A stretch of DNA of 24,224 bases. Origin: an uncultured Clostridia bacterium. GTDB lineage: Bacteria; Bacillota; Clostridia; Peptostreptococcales; Anaerovoracaceae. Position numbers and translations under genes: made by a program. The notes beneath the pieces were generated by a model that did not search any database, was not told where the DNA came from, and worked only from the letters and a program-made list of their open reading frames with translations. Below are positions 7,407-15,228 of this stretch, in pieces. The stretch lies in contig CAKQOW010000033.1 in assembly GCA_934256595.1 (NCBI GenBank), positions 1-24,224 on the forward strand, written 5' to 3'. The stretch's first letter is position 1. Every line of letters begins with the position of its first letter.

Positions 7407-8510
7407 ATGAAGAAAATCGAAATGTATGTAAATACACCTGCCAAAGGTAAGCTGCCGGAGCAGTTTAACGATGAAAACTACAAAAAAGTGCAGGAATACC
7501 ACAAAAGCCTTGCGGTATATGAGCCGACGCCCCTTGTCAGTCTTGATGCTTTGGCAGAGGAGCTGGGAGTAAAGGCAGTGTATCTCAAGGACGAATCCAA
7601 ACGCTTCGGGCTTAACGCTTTTAAGGCTCTTGGCGCATCGTACGCCGTAGGCAATATTCTCAAAAACATGGACCCTGCCAAAACGCCTGTATTTGTTACT
7701 GCAACCGACGGCAATCACGGCAGAGCGGTGGCATGGGCGGCGGCGCAGGCAGGCTATAAATCGGTTGTATTTATGCCAAAGGGCACAGCTCAGTGCAGAG
7801 TAGATGCAATTCATCAGGTGTCAGATGCAGAGGTTACGGTAACAGACCTTAACTACGATGATGCAGTCAGACTTGCAACTGCCTATGCGAAAGAGCACAA
7901 CGGATATCTGGTGCAGGATACAGGCTTTGAGGGTTATGAGGAAATCCCATGGGATATTACTCTGGGCTATACCCATATGGCGGCAGAGGCGGCGGATCAG
8001 CTTGGCGAGACTGTACCGACTCACGTTTTCCTGCAGGCAGGCGTAGGCTCTATGGCAGGAGGCGTGCTGGGCTATCTGACAGACAGATACGGAAGCGGCA
8101 GCTTCAAAACCTCAATTATGGAGGCCTATGATGCAGCCTGCATATTTGACTCCGTAAAACAGGGAAGTCTTGTTGCTTCAGGCGGAAATCCTGACACCAT
8201 AATGGCGGGACTTAACTGCGGAGAGGCCAACATATTCACTTTCCCTGTACTTAGGGACTTTGCGGAGTTTTTCTTCAAGCTGCCTGATTATGTTACAGAG
8301 GAGGGCATGAGAAAGCTTTCACAAGCCGGGGTGGTCGCAGGCGAATGCGGAGCTGTAGGCACAGGACTTCTGATGAACCTTTGCGGCAAAGAGGAATTTG
8401 CAGAGATGAAGAAGCAGATGGGACTTGATGAGAATTCCGTTGTGCTTCTGTTCAGTACAGAGGGCAACACAGACCCCGACAGCTATGAGAGGATTGTAAA
8501 CGCTAAGTAA
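7407..8510 (+). CDS. ygeX: 2,3-Diaminopropionate ammonia-lyase
   Basis: This PLP enzyme of fold type II cleaves 2,3-diaminopropionate to pyruvate and two ammonia. The 367-residue product (from ATG 7407) carries the family signature DESKRFGLNAFKALG, in which Lys73 is the Schiff-base lysine. Asp101 in ATDGNHG and Asp171 in QDTGFEGYEE match the two catalytic aspartates of the E. coli enzyme, and GVGSMAGG is the phosphate-binding loop. The length is slightly below the E. coli protein (about 398) but no domain is missing. The enzyme is cytoplasmic and would serve as a nitrogen and carbon salvage step. No YgeW/YgeY/Ssna partners are next to it, so it stands alone here. It was probably transcribed from the 88-bp divergent region; no clear promoter was found on this strand. 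Confidence 0.92.
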   Translation: MKKIEMYVNTPAKGKLPEQFNDENYKKVQEYHKSLAVYEPTPLVSLDALAEELGVKAVYLKDESKRFGLNAFKALGASYAVGNILKNMDPAKTPVFVTATDGNHGRAVAWAAAQAGYKSVVFMPKGTAQCRVDAIHQVSDAEVTVTDLNYDDAVRLATAYAKEHNGYLVQDTGFEGYEEIPWDITLGYTHMAAEAADQLGETVPTHVFLQAGVGSMAGGVLGYLTDRYGSGSFKTSIMEAYDAACIFDSVKQGSLVASGGNPDTIMAGLNCGEANIFTFPVLRDFAEFFFKLPDYVTEEGMRKLSQAGVVAGECGAVGTGLLMNLCGKEEFAEMKKQMGLDENSVVLLFSTEGNTDPDSYERIVNAK

Positions 8511-8642
8511 AGGATCGCTGTGGAGTCAGATAGACGTTGGAGTAAATAAATTACCTGAATAAGGTACATTACTCAGGAGATTTAACGGGATATATCTTAG
8601 TATATATTATCTTAAACTATTAAAACAACTGAATTAAGGTGT

Positions 8643-8786
8643 TTGACAGGCAATTCACTTTTAAGGTGGACTGCCTGTTTTTTATGGGCTTTAAAGGCTG
8701 GAGGGGAGGAAAATAGGTCTTGGGGACTAAATGACTGTGAGAAAGGATGTAAAAAAGATAATAAATGAAGTGGGTTTTCACCTTAA
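8643..8786. repeat. Direct repeat copy A flanking the Rpn gene
   Basis: This ~144-bp stretch matches 10007-10154 in the same orientation. The first ~104 bp are very similar, with a 31-base identical core in each copy (8716-8746 and 10084-10114, from TAGGTC to AAAGG). The last ~40 bp are looser. The repeat includes an intrinsic terminator, so it may serve as the 3' end of the preceding gene. Confidence 0.85.
8646..8683 (+). terminator. Intrinsic terminator in repeat copy A
   Basis: ACAGGCA pairs with TGCCTGT, with an inner CAC/GTG match, followed by six T residues. Confidence 0.8.
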
Positions 8787-8830
8787 ATGTAAAAATAAAG
8801 CATTATAAGTTAAAAAATAGAAAATATACG

Positions 8831-8859
8831 TTGACATACTATGTTCGTGATGGTAATAT
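8831..8859 (+). promoter_or_regulatory. Strong sigma-A type promoter of the Rpn gene
   Basis: A perfect TTGACA (8831-8836) is followed after exactly 17 bp by TAATAT (8854-8859). The start of transcription should fall near 8866. Confidence 0.8.
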
Positions 8860-8864
8860 ATAGC

Positions 8865-8874
8865 TACAGCTGTA
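8865..8874. promoter_or_regulatory. Palindrome at the Rpn transcription start
   Basis: TACAGCTGTA is a perfect 10-bp palindrome lying over the expected +1 position. It could be an operator; no regulator is identified. Confidence 0.3.
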
Positions 8875-8927
8875 CAGTTAAATTATTACATAAATACATT
8901 AATTGAGGAATTGGAGAGGACAAGACA

Positions 8928-9938
8928 ATGACTATAGCAAAGGATATAAGAGCATATATTGCAGAGCAGTTTACAACAACAAGACGAAAAGCTTTTAGTT
9001 TTACTGACGACTATGTGTTTAAAGCAGTATTCGGGCAGGATAACGACAGGTCAAAGGAAGCTCTGATATTACTTCTCAATACAATACTCGACAGAAAAGA
9101 TGACCCTATAACCCGTATCAGAATACTTAACCCTATAATTATAGGTCAAAGTGATGAGAGCAAGGGCTCTATAATGGACATCATGGCAGAAACCCAGAAC
9201 GGCCTTATACTTGATATTGAAGCGCAGTCAGGTAAATTCAAGGAGTACTCCAACAGAGCACTTCGCTATGCCAATGCACTGCTGGAAAAATCATTGAAGC
9301 GAGGCGAAGACTATGGTAAGATGGAGAAAAGCATAGTTGTAACAATAGCAGATGGCAGGCCTTATATGGCTCCCGGCAAACTGCATTGTATATTTGATAT
9401 CAGGGAGAGAGAAACCGGAGTGCCAATGACGGACAGGTTGGAATTTCACTGCGTGCAGCTAGGCTTTGTAGATGAAACAAAGCCTGTGTCTGAGCTTAGT
9501 CCCTTAGAGCTTGTTGCGGCATATCTTAAATATGCCGGAAATGAGGACAAGGCAGGGTATACCAGTGAACTCCTTGAATATGGAGAGGGGCTTATAGATA
9601 TGGCAGAGAATATATTCAGAGATGTTACCCTTGATGAGAGGGCATGGATTGAGAAGAGGTCAAGAGAACTGGCGGAGCATACGCGTGCCACAGAGATGCT
9701 TCAGGCGAGAGAGGAAGCTATGGAACAAGGTCTCGAACAAGGTCTCGAACAAGGTCTCGAACAAGGTCTCGAACAAGGTCTCGAACAAGGCCTCGAACAA
9801 GGTATCAAACAGGGGAGAAGTGAAGGAGAAGCTTCCGGCAGAGCTGCAGTAGCCAAAGCCTTAAAGGACAAGGGGGTCAGTATTGATATAATTACTGAAA
9901 CCTCTGGTTTGTCTGTAGAAGAAATAGATAAGCTGTAA
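8928..9938 (+). CDS. Rpn-family recombination-promoting nuclease / PD-(D/E)XK transposase
   Basis: This 336-residue protein belongs to the Rpn/PDDEXK_2 family, formerly annotated as transposase_31-like. The N-terminal part has the typical TDDYVFKAVFG motif (about 26-36). The nuclease core shows Asp84 in SIMDIM and the E-x-Q variant of the E-x-K triad (Glu98, Gln100 in DIEAQ). The C-terminal part (266-293) has seven EQG(L/I) units encoded by 12-bp repeats, then an alpha-helical tail. E. coli Rpn proteins stimulate RecA-independent recombination; related genes are also discussed as phage-defence or selfish elements. The start is set by GGAGAGGA seven bases upstream and a strong promoter. It is flanked by direct repeats but shows no terminal inverted repeats, so movement as a classical transposon is not supported. 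Confidence 0.88.
   Translation: MTIAKDIRAYIAEQFTTTRRKAFSFTDDYVFKAVFGQDNDRSKEALILLLNTILDRKDDPITRIRILNPIIIGQSDESKGSIMDIMAETQNGLILDIEAQSGKFKEYSNRALRYANALLEKSLKRGEDYGKMEKSIVVTIADGRPYMAPGKLHCIFDIRERETGVPMTDRLEFHCVQLGFVDETKPVSELSPLELVAAYLKYAGNEDKAGYTSELLEYGEGLIDMAENIFRDVTLDERAWIEKRSRELAEHTRATEMLQAREEAMEQGLEQGLEQGLEQGLEQGLEQGLEQGIKQGRSEGEASGRAAVAKALKDKGVSIDIITETSGLSVEEIDKL
9723..9806 (+). repeat. Seven tandem 12-bp repeats inside the Rpn gene
   Basis: The unit GAACAAGGTCTC occurs five times perfectly (9723-9782) and twice with one substitution (to 9806). It encodes Glu-Gln-Gly-Leu. Since 12 is a multiple of three, slippage would lengthen or shorten the protein without a frameshift. Confidence 0.95.
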
Positions 9939-10006
9939 GCAGAGAGCAGCCGTCCTCATATTAACAAACAGATTTAAAGATATTAAATAATATTGAATAA
10001 CATACA

Positions 10007-10154
10007 TTGAACAGGTAATTCACTTTGTTAAGGTGGACTGCCTGTTTTTTATGGCCTTTAAAGGCTGGAGAGGGAGGGGAATAGGTCTTGGGGACTAAAT
10101 GACTGTGAGAAAGGTAATAAATAAGATAATAAATAAGATGTATTTCTACCTTAA
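10007..10154. repeat. Direct repeat copy B flanking the Rpn gene
   Basis: This is the partner of 8643-8786. Its terminator stem carries a compensating G-T pair relative to copy A (ACAGGTA against TGCCTGT), which suggests that the hairpin has been kept. Confidence 0.85.
10011..10050 (+). terminator. Intrinsic terminator after the Rpn gene
   Basis: ACAGGTA and TGCCTGT form the stem, followed by six T residues; it is the copy B version of the repeat terminator. Confidence 0.8.
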
Positions 10155-10236
10155 CAAGGTAAATTTATATCAAAAAACCTGCTTTTTAATCAAAAAAACT
10201 AACCAATGGTTAATATCTTTTTTTAAAAAAATAATA

Positions 10237-10242
10237 TATAAT
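10237..10242 (+). promoter_or_regulatory. -10 element for the DUF2442 gene
   Basis: TATAAT lies 35 bp before the start codon with no clear -35 element. A TTGACA at 10246-10251 is too close to the ribosome site to have its own -10 element. Confidence 0.4.
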
Positions 10243-10277
10243 CCCTTGACAAAGTAAATTTAAGAGGAGGGAGGTTT

Positions 10278-10523
10278 ATGCGTATAAGATATATTGACAG
10301 TGTAAAACCTCTTGAAGACTACATTCTTCAGGTGGATTTCATAACAGGAAGCAGACTGCTTCTCAATATGAAACCGTATCTTGACAGTCTGCGGTTCAGA
10401 CCGCTTTGCCGTCCGGGAGTGTGGCAGAGCGTACAGACCAACGGAGTGTTTGTATGGTTTGATGATGTTGAGCTTAGCCATGATGAGATTATGGTTATGG
10501 CTGAGCAGAGTAAAATAACTTAG
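10278..10523 (+). CDS. DUF2442 domain protein
   Basis: This 81-residue protein has the DUF2442 layout: a short N-terminal strand with VKPLEDYILQVDF, a central LNMKPYLDSLRFRPL segment, then a Val-Phe-Val-Trp strand and the final ELSHDEIM motif. The family has no settled function; its members are often found with a DUF4160 gene in toxin-antitoxin-like pairs, but no such partner is present here. The start follows a strong GGAGGGAGG site. The next gene begins 20 bp after its stop with no terminator in between, so the two are probably co-transcribed, an odd pairing with a large exported protein. Confidence 0.8.
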   Translation: MRIRYIDSVKPLEDYILQVDFITGSRLLLNMKPYLDSLRFRPLCRPGVWQSVQTNGVFVWFDDVELSHDEIMVMAEQSKIT

Positions 10524-10543
10524 TTAAGGAAGGAGAGCTGAGG

Positions 10544-13500
10544 ATGAAAAAAAGAGTATTCAGCATACTTCTGTGTATAGCAGTATGTATGGCAATGATG
10601 CCCCTTGGGGTGTATGGATCAGTTTGCGAGGTTACTATAGCAGGTAACAGTGTGACAGAGTATGATACTAATATTACTGGGGCAGGTATAAGTACTGGAA
10701 GTGGCGGATATGTACGATTATCCACTGATAGCAGTAAAAACGTTAGAACTCTGACACTAAAGAATGCAACGATTACGGGTACTATTCAAATTACAGGCAA
10801 TGGTACAGCTGTTATTGAGCTTATAGGCGAGAATACAATCACAGCGAATGCACAAGGAATTAGGTCAAGTGTACCGTTGACGATTAAAGGCAACGGTTCC
10901 GGTAAGCTGACGGTCATTGGAACTCCGGTAGCTGGGGAACCTTTGGGAATAAGGTGTGATGGCAGTTTGACATTTAAGGATGTAGAGGTAGATGTACAGA
11001 AGAATGATAATAGTGTGGCAGGCATATACGCCGATGGTATTTTGTGCAAATCTGGTGATATTACAATAGAGAACAGTATTATAAAAGCGCAGCCAACAAG
11101 CAGCAAGAGTGGAATTAAAGCCAATAATGGTGTTATTATTGCCGAGGATGCAATAGTGAATAAGAGTAATTTCACATCAGGAACAACAAAAGATATAGAT
11201 GGTTTTGTTTCTATCGACAATAAATTTGACAAATATGCTATATGGGTAGCAGGTGTGCAGGTAACCTCAAGGAATGCAGCTGATGTTTTAAGGAATAAAA
11301 CTGTTTCATATGATTTTAATGCAAAAACCCTGACGCTTAATAATGCGAATATCAGCGGATCTTACAGTCAGCCTGATAGATATACTGCTCATAAAAACTG
11401 GGGTGCCATAACATGGCTCAGTAATACCGGCGACCCGTATCTTAGGCTTATGCTGGAAGGTGAAAATACTGTTACAAATAATACGCTTGACGGAATATGT
11501 GCATATGGACCTTTTGATATAGCAGGTGACGGTAAACTTACTGTCGTAGGAAAAGAGAACGGCATCTATACAGGCGGAGCAATTAATATAACAGCCGGGG
11601 GCGGTATTGATGTTACCGGAGAAAAGAGCGGTATATCTGCGGCGCAAAAGGTTAATATTGAAAGTTATGTGAAAGCGACAGGTAAATCCGAGGCTGGTAT
11701 TTCTTCAGAAGGAAGGGTTGATATATCTGGCAAAGTAGAGGCAAAGGGTTTTTCTTCCACTGCAATTTCAGCTGCAGGAGGCATTGGCTGCAGCACCGAG
11801 GAAATAGAACTGGAGAACGGTACTCTGACTGACGAGAATACGCTCAAAGTAAAAAATGATAATGACAACAAAGGCTATGCAGCTATCAGCCCTGTAAATT
11901 ATACTCTCTACTATGATGCGGCCAAGGGTAAAATGTATAAATCGTATGATAATGGTACATTCAGTAATGAATATACGAAAGGAAACTGGAGCAGCAGTAA
12001 GTCAAAGGGCAGTAATAAATATGATGTTTTGAAGCTGAATAACTTTGAATTTGAGACAGCTGCAGGCACCGGTCTGAAAATTATAGGTATAGATGACAAT
12101 GAAACATTCACTATCAAAGGAACCGGTGAGAACCATATCAGCATTTCTGGAAATAAAGGATATGGTATATATACGGACGGCAGCCTGAATTTTGACGGCG
12201 GCAGGATGTATATAAATATCGAAGAACATGCTCATGCAAAAGGAGCTGTTTATGCAGGCAGAGATATTAATCTGACTGATTGTGAGCTTTATGATGGCGG
12301 TATGCTTTCGTATGGCGACATAGTGAGGATAAATCCGAAGGGTATTAGCGCAGGCGGAGCATTTGTTATAGAAAACGCAGATGTCAGAACAAACCTCATT
12401 GAAGCAGCGGGAGGAATCTCAGCTCGTGAATATATGCAGATAAAAAATTTAACCGTTACAGCAAATAGTGGTGAGACGAGTGTTACGAAAGTAACAGCTA
12501 CAGGTAGCAGTAACTTTTTAATTATTTATGGTCGACTGATAGCTAGATTTGATGTGAACGGCGGTAAATGGAGCGACGGAACTGATATAATTAAACCTGT
12601 ACCGGTAAGCTTGGATGAAAACCGTTATATAATACTCCCGGAAGAAGATCCTGTCAGGGAAGGATATAATTTTACGGGCTGGTTATACAAGGACGGCAAT
12701 AAGCTTTCAGAGAAAGATAAGTACGAAATTTCTGAGGAAAAAGAAAATCTATTACCGGAATCTACTGACTATAAGGAGTTCGGGATTTGTTATGTGTTTT
12801 ATGCCCAGTGGGAAAAAGCCTCATCAGGCGGCGGAGCGGTTATTCCTCCTGCAGCAGATGAGGATATAAAGACAACTACAGACAGTACTACATCAGAAAC
12901 AACCACATCAACTACAGTTAAGGACACCAAGACTGAAACAGTTAAAAATGAGCAGGGAGAGGACATCTCAAAGGTAACTGCAACCGTATCAGAAAAGGTA
13001 GCAGAAAAGCTCGTTGATGCGGCTGTTTCAAACAAGTCGGATACAGTGGAAATCACTGTTAAGTCAAATGACGGAGACAAGGCGGATCAGACTGAAATTG
13101 AAATTCCTAAAAAAGCATTAGAGTCCATTGCAAAGGATACAAATGCTGATTTAGTAATTAAGACTGACAACGGTCAGGTTGTTTTAGACAACAGGACCCT
13201 TGAAACCATAGCAGCAGAAGCAGAGGGTGATACTGTAAGACTTGTTGTGAATGAAAACACACAGCTTAAGGAAGAACAGAAGTCTGTACTTGATATAATC
13301 GGTGACAGAGGCCACATATTTGACCTTGCGGCAATCATAGGAGGCAAACATATCCACGACTTCAGAGGTGGCAAGGCGCACGTTACACTGCCGATGCCTG
13401 AGAAGTTAAAGGGCAAGGATATAGTTATTATCTATATCAGTGATAAAGGTATCTGTGAGATATTAAATCATACTATGGAGACTGTGGGAGCAGAGAAGTA

Positions 13501-13933
13501 CATTAAATTCACAACCTCACACTTCTCAAACTTTGCAGTAGTAGAAAAAGCAGATGCAGATAAAATCATAGAGAAGCAGAACCTTGATAAGGTAAACTCC
13601 TTAATCAAGGAAACTAAACTCAAAGCAACTACTTCAAAGACTTCAAAGAAGAATGTTGAGATTAAGGTGAGTGTTAAGAACAATAACAGCCTGATTAAGG
13701 AAGCTAAAGCTATGGGATATACTGTTAAGTACAAATTCTATAAGTCAACCAGGAAAGCTTCAAAGTACATTGCTCTTAAAACAAAGGACACTGACACATA
13801 TATAAACACTGCCGGTAAGAAAGGTACTAAGTACTACTACAAGGCTAAGGTGCTTGTATATGACGGAGATAAACTTATAGCGCAGACTGAACTGAAGCAG
13901 TGCAGCTATGGAGTGAGGATCTGGAGGAAGTAA
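10544..13933 (+). CDS. Large secreted beta-helix-like surface protein
   Basis: This 1129-residue protein starts with a signal peptide (residues 1-25). Residues about 30-610 contain at least three related units in which phrases like TLTLKNATITG, TLTLNNANISGS and KLNNFEF introduce runs of short strands and turns (GIYTGG, GIYTDG), typical of a right-handed beta-helix and of secreted proteins annotated as carbohydrate-binding. Residues about 665-755 look like a Listeria-Bacteroides (InlB B-type) repeat, with REGYNFTGW and YAQWEK. A Thr/Ser-rich linker (about 770-795) leads to a conserved C-terminal module whose last ~95 residues are Fn3-like. The same module ends the protein at 19030. No LPXTG motif or membrane anchor is seen. 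A GGAAGGAG site precedes the start. A role in adhesion or glycan binding is likely but unproven. Confidence 0.85.
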   Translation: MKKRVFSILLCIAVCMAMMPLGVYGSVCEVTIAGNSVTEYDTNITGAGISTGSGGYVRLSTDSSKNVRTLTLKNATITGTIQITGNGTAVIELIGENTITANAQGIRSSVPLTIKGNGSGKLTVIGTPVAGEPLGIRCDGSLTFKDVEVDVQKNDNSVAGIYADGILCKSGDITIENSIIKAQPTSSKSGIKANNGVIIAEDAIVNKSNFTSGTTKDIDGFVSIDNKFDKYAIWVAGVQVTSRNAADVLRNKTVSYDFNAKTLTLNNANISGSYSQPDRYTAHKNWGAITWLSNTGDPYLRLMLEGENTVTNNTLDGICAYGPFDIAGDGKLTVVGKENGIYTGGAINITAGGGIDVTGEKSGISAAQKVNIESYVKATGKSEAGISSEGRVDISGKVEAKGFSSTAISAAGGIGCSTEEIELENGTLTDENTLKVKNDNDNKGYAAISPVNYTLYYDAAKGKMYKSYDNGTFSNEYTKGNWSSSKSKGSNKYDVLKLNNFEFETAAGTGLKIIGIDDNETFTIKGTGENHISISGNKGYGIYTDGSLNFDGGRMYINIEEHAHAKGAVYAGRDINLTDCELYDGGMLSYGDIVRINPKGISAGGAFVIENADVRTNLIEAAGGISAREYMQIKNLTVTANSGETSVTKVTATGSSNFLIIYGRLIARFDVNGGKWSDGTDIIKPVPVSLDENRYIILPEEDPVREGYNFTGWLYKDGNKLSEKDKYEISEEKENLLPESTDYKEFGICYVFYAQWEKASSGGGAVIPPAADEDIKTTTDSTTSETTTSTTVKDTKTETVKNEQGEDISKVTATVSEKVAEKLVDAAVSNKSDTVEITVKSNDGDKADQTEIEIPKKALESIAKDTNADLVIKTDNGQVVLDNRTLETIAAEAEGDTVRLVVNENTQLKEEQKSVLDIIGDRGHIFDLAAIIGGKHIHDFRGGKAHVTLPMPEKLKGKDIVIIYISDKGICEILNHTMETVGAEKYIKFTTSHFSNFAVVEKADADKIIEKQNLDKVNSLIKETKLKATTSKTSKKNVEIKVSVKNNNSLIKEAKAMGYTVKYKFYKSTRKASKYIALKTKDTDTYINTAGKKGTKYYYKAKVLVYDGDKLIAQTELKQCSYGVRIWRK
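12838..13933 (+). repeat. Shared C-terminal module, copy 1
   Basis: This segment encodes the Thr/Ser linker and the ~340-residue domain that follows. It matches 23137-24224 at DNA level, with long stretches nearly identical, for instance the DNA for TTTDSTTSETTTSTTVKD and for ICEILNHTMETVGAEKYIKF. The N-terminal parts of the two proteins differ completely. Confidence 0.92.
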
Positions 13934-14006
13934 ACAACTGAAACAGGGTAGGATTAAGCTCCCGTGATTACAGTATCCTGCCGCAGTATAAATGAATAAG
14001 CAGAAG

Positions 14007-14039
14007 GCCTATCGGTATGTGATATATCGGTAGGCTTTT
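14007..14039 (+). terminator. Intrinsic terminator before carA
   Basis: GCCTATCGGTAT and ATATCGGTAGGC form a 12-bp stem including two G-T pairs around the loop GTGAT, followed by TTTTG. Confidence 0.85.
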
Positions 14040-14087
14040 GTTTGTGAATAATTATAAATAAAATACAAAAAATATTCATAAACCCTG

Positions 14088-14116
14088 TTGCATAAATATA
14101 AGTTGCGGTGTATAAT
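14088..14116 (+). promoter_or_regulatory. Promoter of the carAB operon
   Basis: TTGCAT (14088-14093), a 17-bp spacer and a perfect TATAAT (14111-14116) form a strong promoter. The leader would be only about 23 nt, leaving no space for a PyrR-type attenuator or an arginine leader. Confidence 0.8.
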
Positions 14117-14145
14117 TATATAGAACTACACAAGGGAGGAATAAG

Positions 14146-15228
14146 ATGAAAGGACTGATTTATTTAGAGGACGGAACTGTATTCAGGGGATATGGCTTCG
14201 GATATCCGTGTACCAATGTGGGAGAGCTGGTGTTTAACACCTCAATGACCGGATATCAGGAGATACTTACCGATCCGTCATACAAAGGACAGATTATAAA
14301 TATGACTTACCCGCTTATAGGAAACTACGGGATTAACAGCCTTGACAACGAGTCTGACAAAATCCATGCGTCAGGCTTCATAGTAAAGGACATCTCCTTA
14401 AACCCGTCAAACGCGGCAAGTGAAAAAAACATAGATGAATGGCTCAGAGAAATGAAAGTTCCGGGGGTTTACGGTGTAGACACAAGACGAATTGCAAAAA
14501 AAATCAGAAACGGCGGCACAGTCAAGTGCGTTATAACCAACGAGGAAAAAACCGTTTCAGAACTTAAAGAAATATGCGACGCCGCAGAGCTTCAAAATGA
14601 CCAGATGAAAACCGCAGGTGTATCTGAATATGAGCATATTCCGGGAATGGGCTGCAAGGTAGCTGTTCTGGATTTCGGCGTTAAGGCGGGAATAATAGAA
14701 AACCTCATAGCGAGAGACTGTGATATTCATATATTCCCTTACGGCACCTCTGCAGAGGAAATAATGAACATTTCACCTGACGGACTTTTCCTTACAAACG
14801 GACCGGGAGATCCGGAGGAGGCCACAGAGGGTATCGAAACCGTAAAGGCCCTTGTAGATGAGCTCCCTATTTTCGGAGTATGTATGGGACATCAGATACT
14901 GGCGCTTGCAATGGGCGGCAAAACCTACAAGCTCAAATTCGGACACAGGGGTGGCAATCACGGCGTGTTTGACAAGGAATCCGGCAGATCTTTCATAGTG
15001 GCGCAGAACCACGGCTATGCTGTAGACGGCGATTCCCTTATATTTAAGGGTATGGAGATGGTATATATAAATCTTAACGATATGAGTGTTGAGGGCATGA
15101 AGCACAGGAGTCTGCCGCTGTTTTCGGTGCAGTTCCACCCGGAAGCCTGCGCGGGACCTGAGGATACCAATATGCTTTTTGACAAATTTATAGAGATGAT
15201 GGGGGAAAACAATGCCAAAGGACAGTAA
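14146..15228 (+). CDS. carA: Carbamoyl-phosphate synthetase small (glutaminase) subunit
   Basis: CarA releases ammonia from glutamine and channels it to CarB, for pyrimidine and arginine synthesis. The 360-residue length is normal. The N-terminal half is the CarA-specific domain (NTSMTGYQEILTDPSY near 31-46). The C-terminal half is a class I glutamine amidotransferase: NGPGDP (218-223), the nucleophile Cys246 in GVCMGHQ, and the His331/Glu333 pair in FHPEA, so the triad is complete. GGGAGGA precedes the start. The stop overlaps carB by 17 bases, implying translational coupling. It is transcribed from the promoter at 14088-14116. Confidence 0.97.
   Translation: MKGLIYLEDGTVFRGYGFGYPCTNVGELVFNTSMTGYQEILTDPSYKGQIINMTYPLIGNYGINSLDNESDKIHASGFIVKDISLNPSNAASEKNIDEWLREMKVPGVYGVDTRRIAKKIRNGGTVKCVITNEEKTVSELKEICDAAELQNDQMKTAGVSEYEHIPGMGCKVAVLDFGVKAGIIENLIARDCDIHIFPYGTSAEEIMNISPDGLFLTNGPGDPEEATEGIETVKALVDELPIFGVCMGHQILALAMGGKTYKLKFGHRGGNHGVFDKESGRSFIVAQNHGYAVDGDSLIFKGMEMVYINLNDMSVEGMKHRSLPLFSVQFHPEACAGPEDTNMLFDKFIEMMGENNAKGQ

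Larger units (their letters stand above)
8511..8927. other. Intergenic region: repeat copy A, terminator and Rpn promoter
   Basis: The region first holds a weak hairpin (CCTGAATAA with TTACTCAGG, 8553-8577, no T-run), then repeat copy A with its terminator, and then the promoter of the downstream nuclease gene. A 25-codon frame at 8731-8808 has no ribosome site and is not called. Confidence 0.7.
9939..10277. other. Intergenic region: repeat copy B and DUF2442 promoter area
   Basis: This AT-rich region contains repeat copy B with its terminator, a short duplicated sequence (10149-10167 and 10244-10262) and a -10 element. An open frame running from ATG 10099 lacks a ribosome site and reads as low-complexity, so it is not called. 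Confidence 0.7.

Noticed and set aside
7326..7814. A 162-codon minus-strand frame over the start of the ammonia-lyase gene
   Set aside because: It lies antisense to a clearly conserved enzyme and its composition is not protein-like.
8731..8808. A 25-codon frame in repeat copy A with slight likeness to the Rpn N-terminus
   Set aside because: No ribosome site is present and the likeness covers about a dozen residues; it is kept only as a hint in the repeat finding.
8928..9938. A complete insertion sequence around the Rpn gene
   Set aside because: No terminal inverted repeats or short target-site duplications were found; the flanking repeats are long, direct and imperfect.
10099..10260. Open frame in repeat copy B
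   Set aside because: It is AT-rich, Lys/Asn/Ile-rich low-complexity sequence without a ribosome site, and includes promoter elements.
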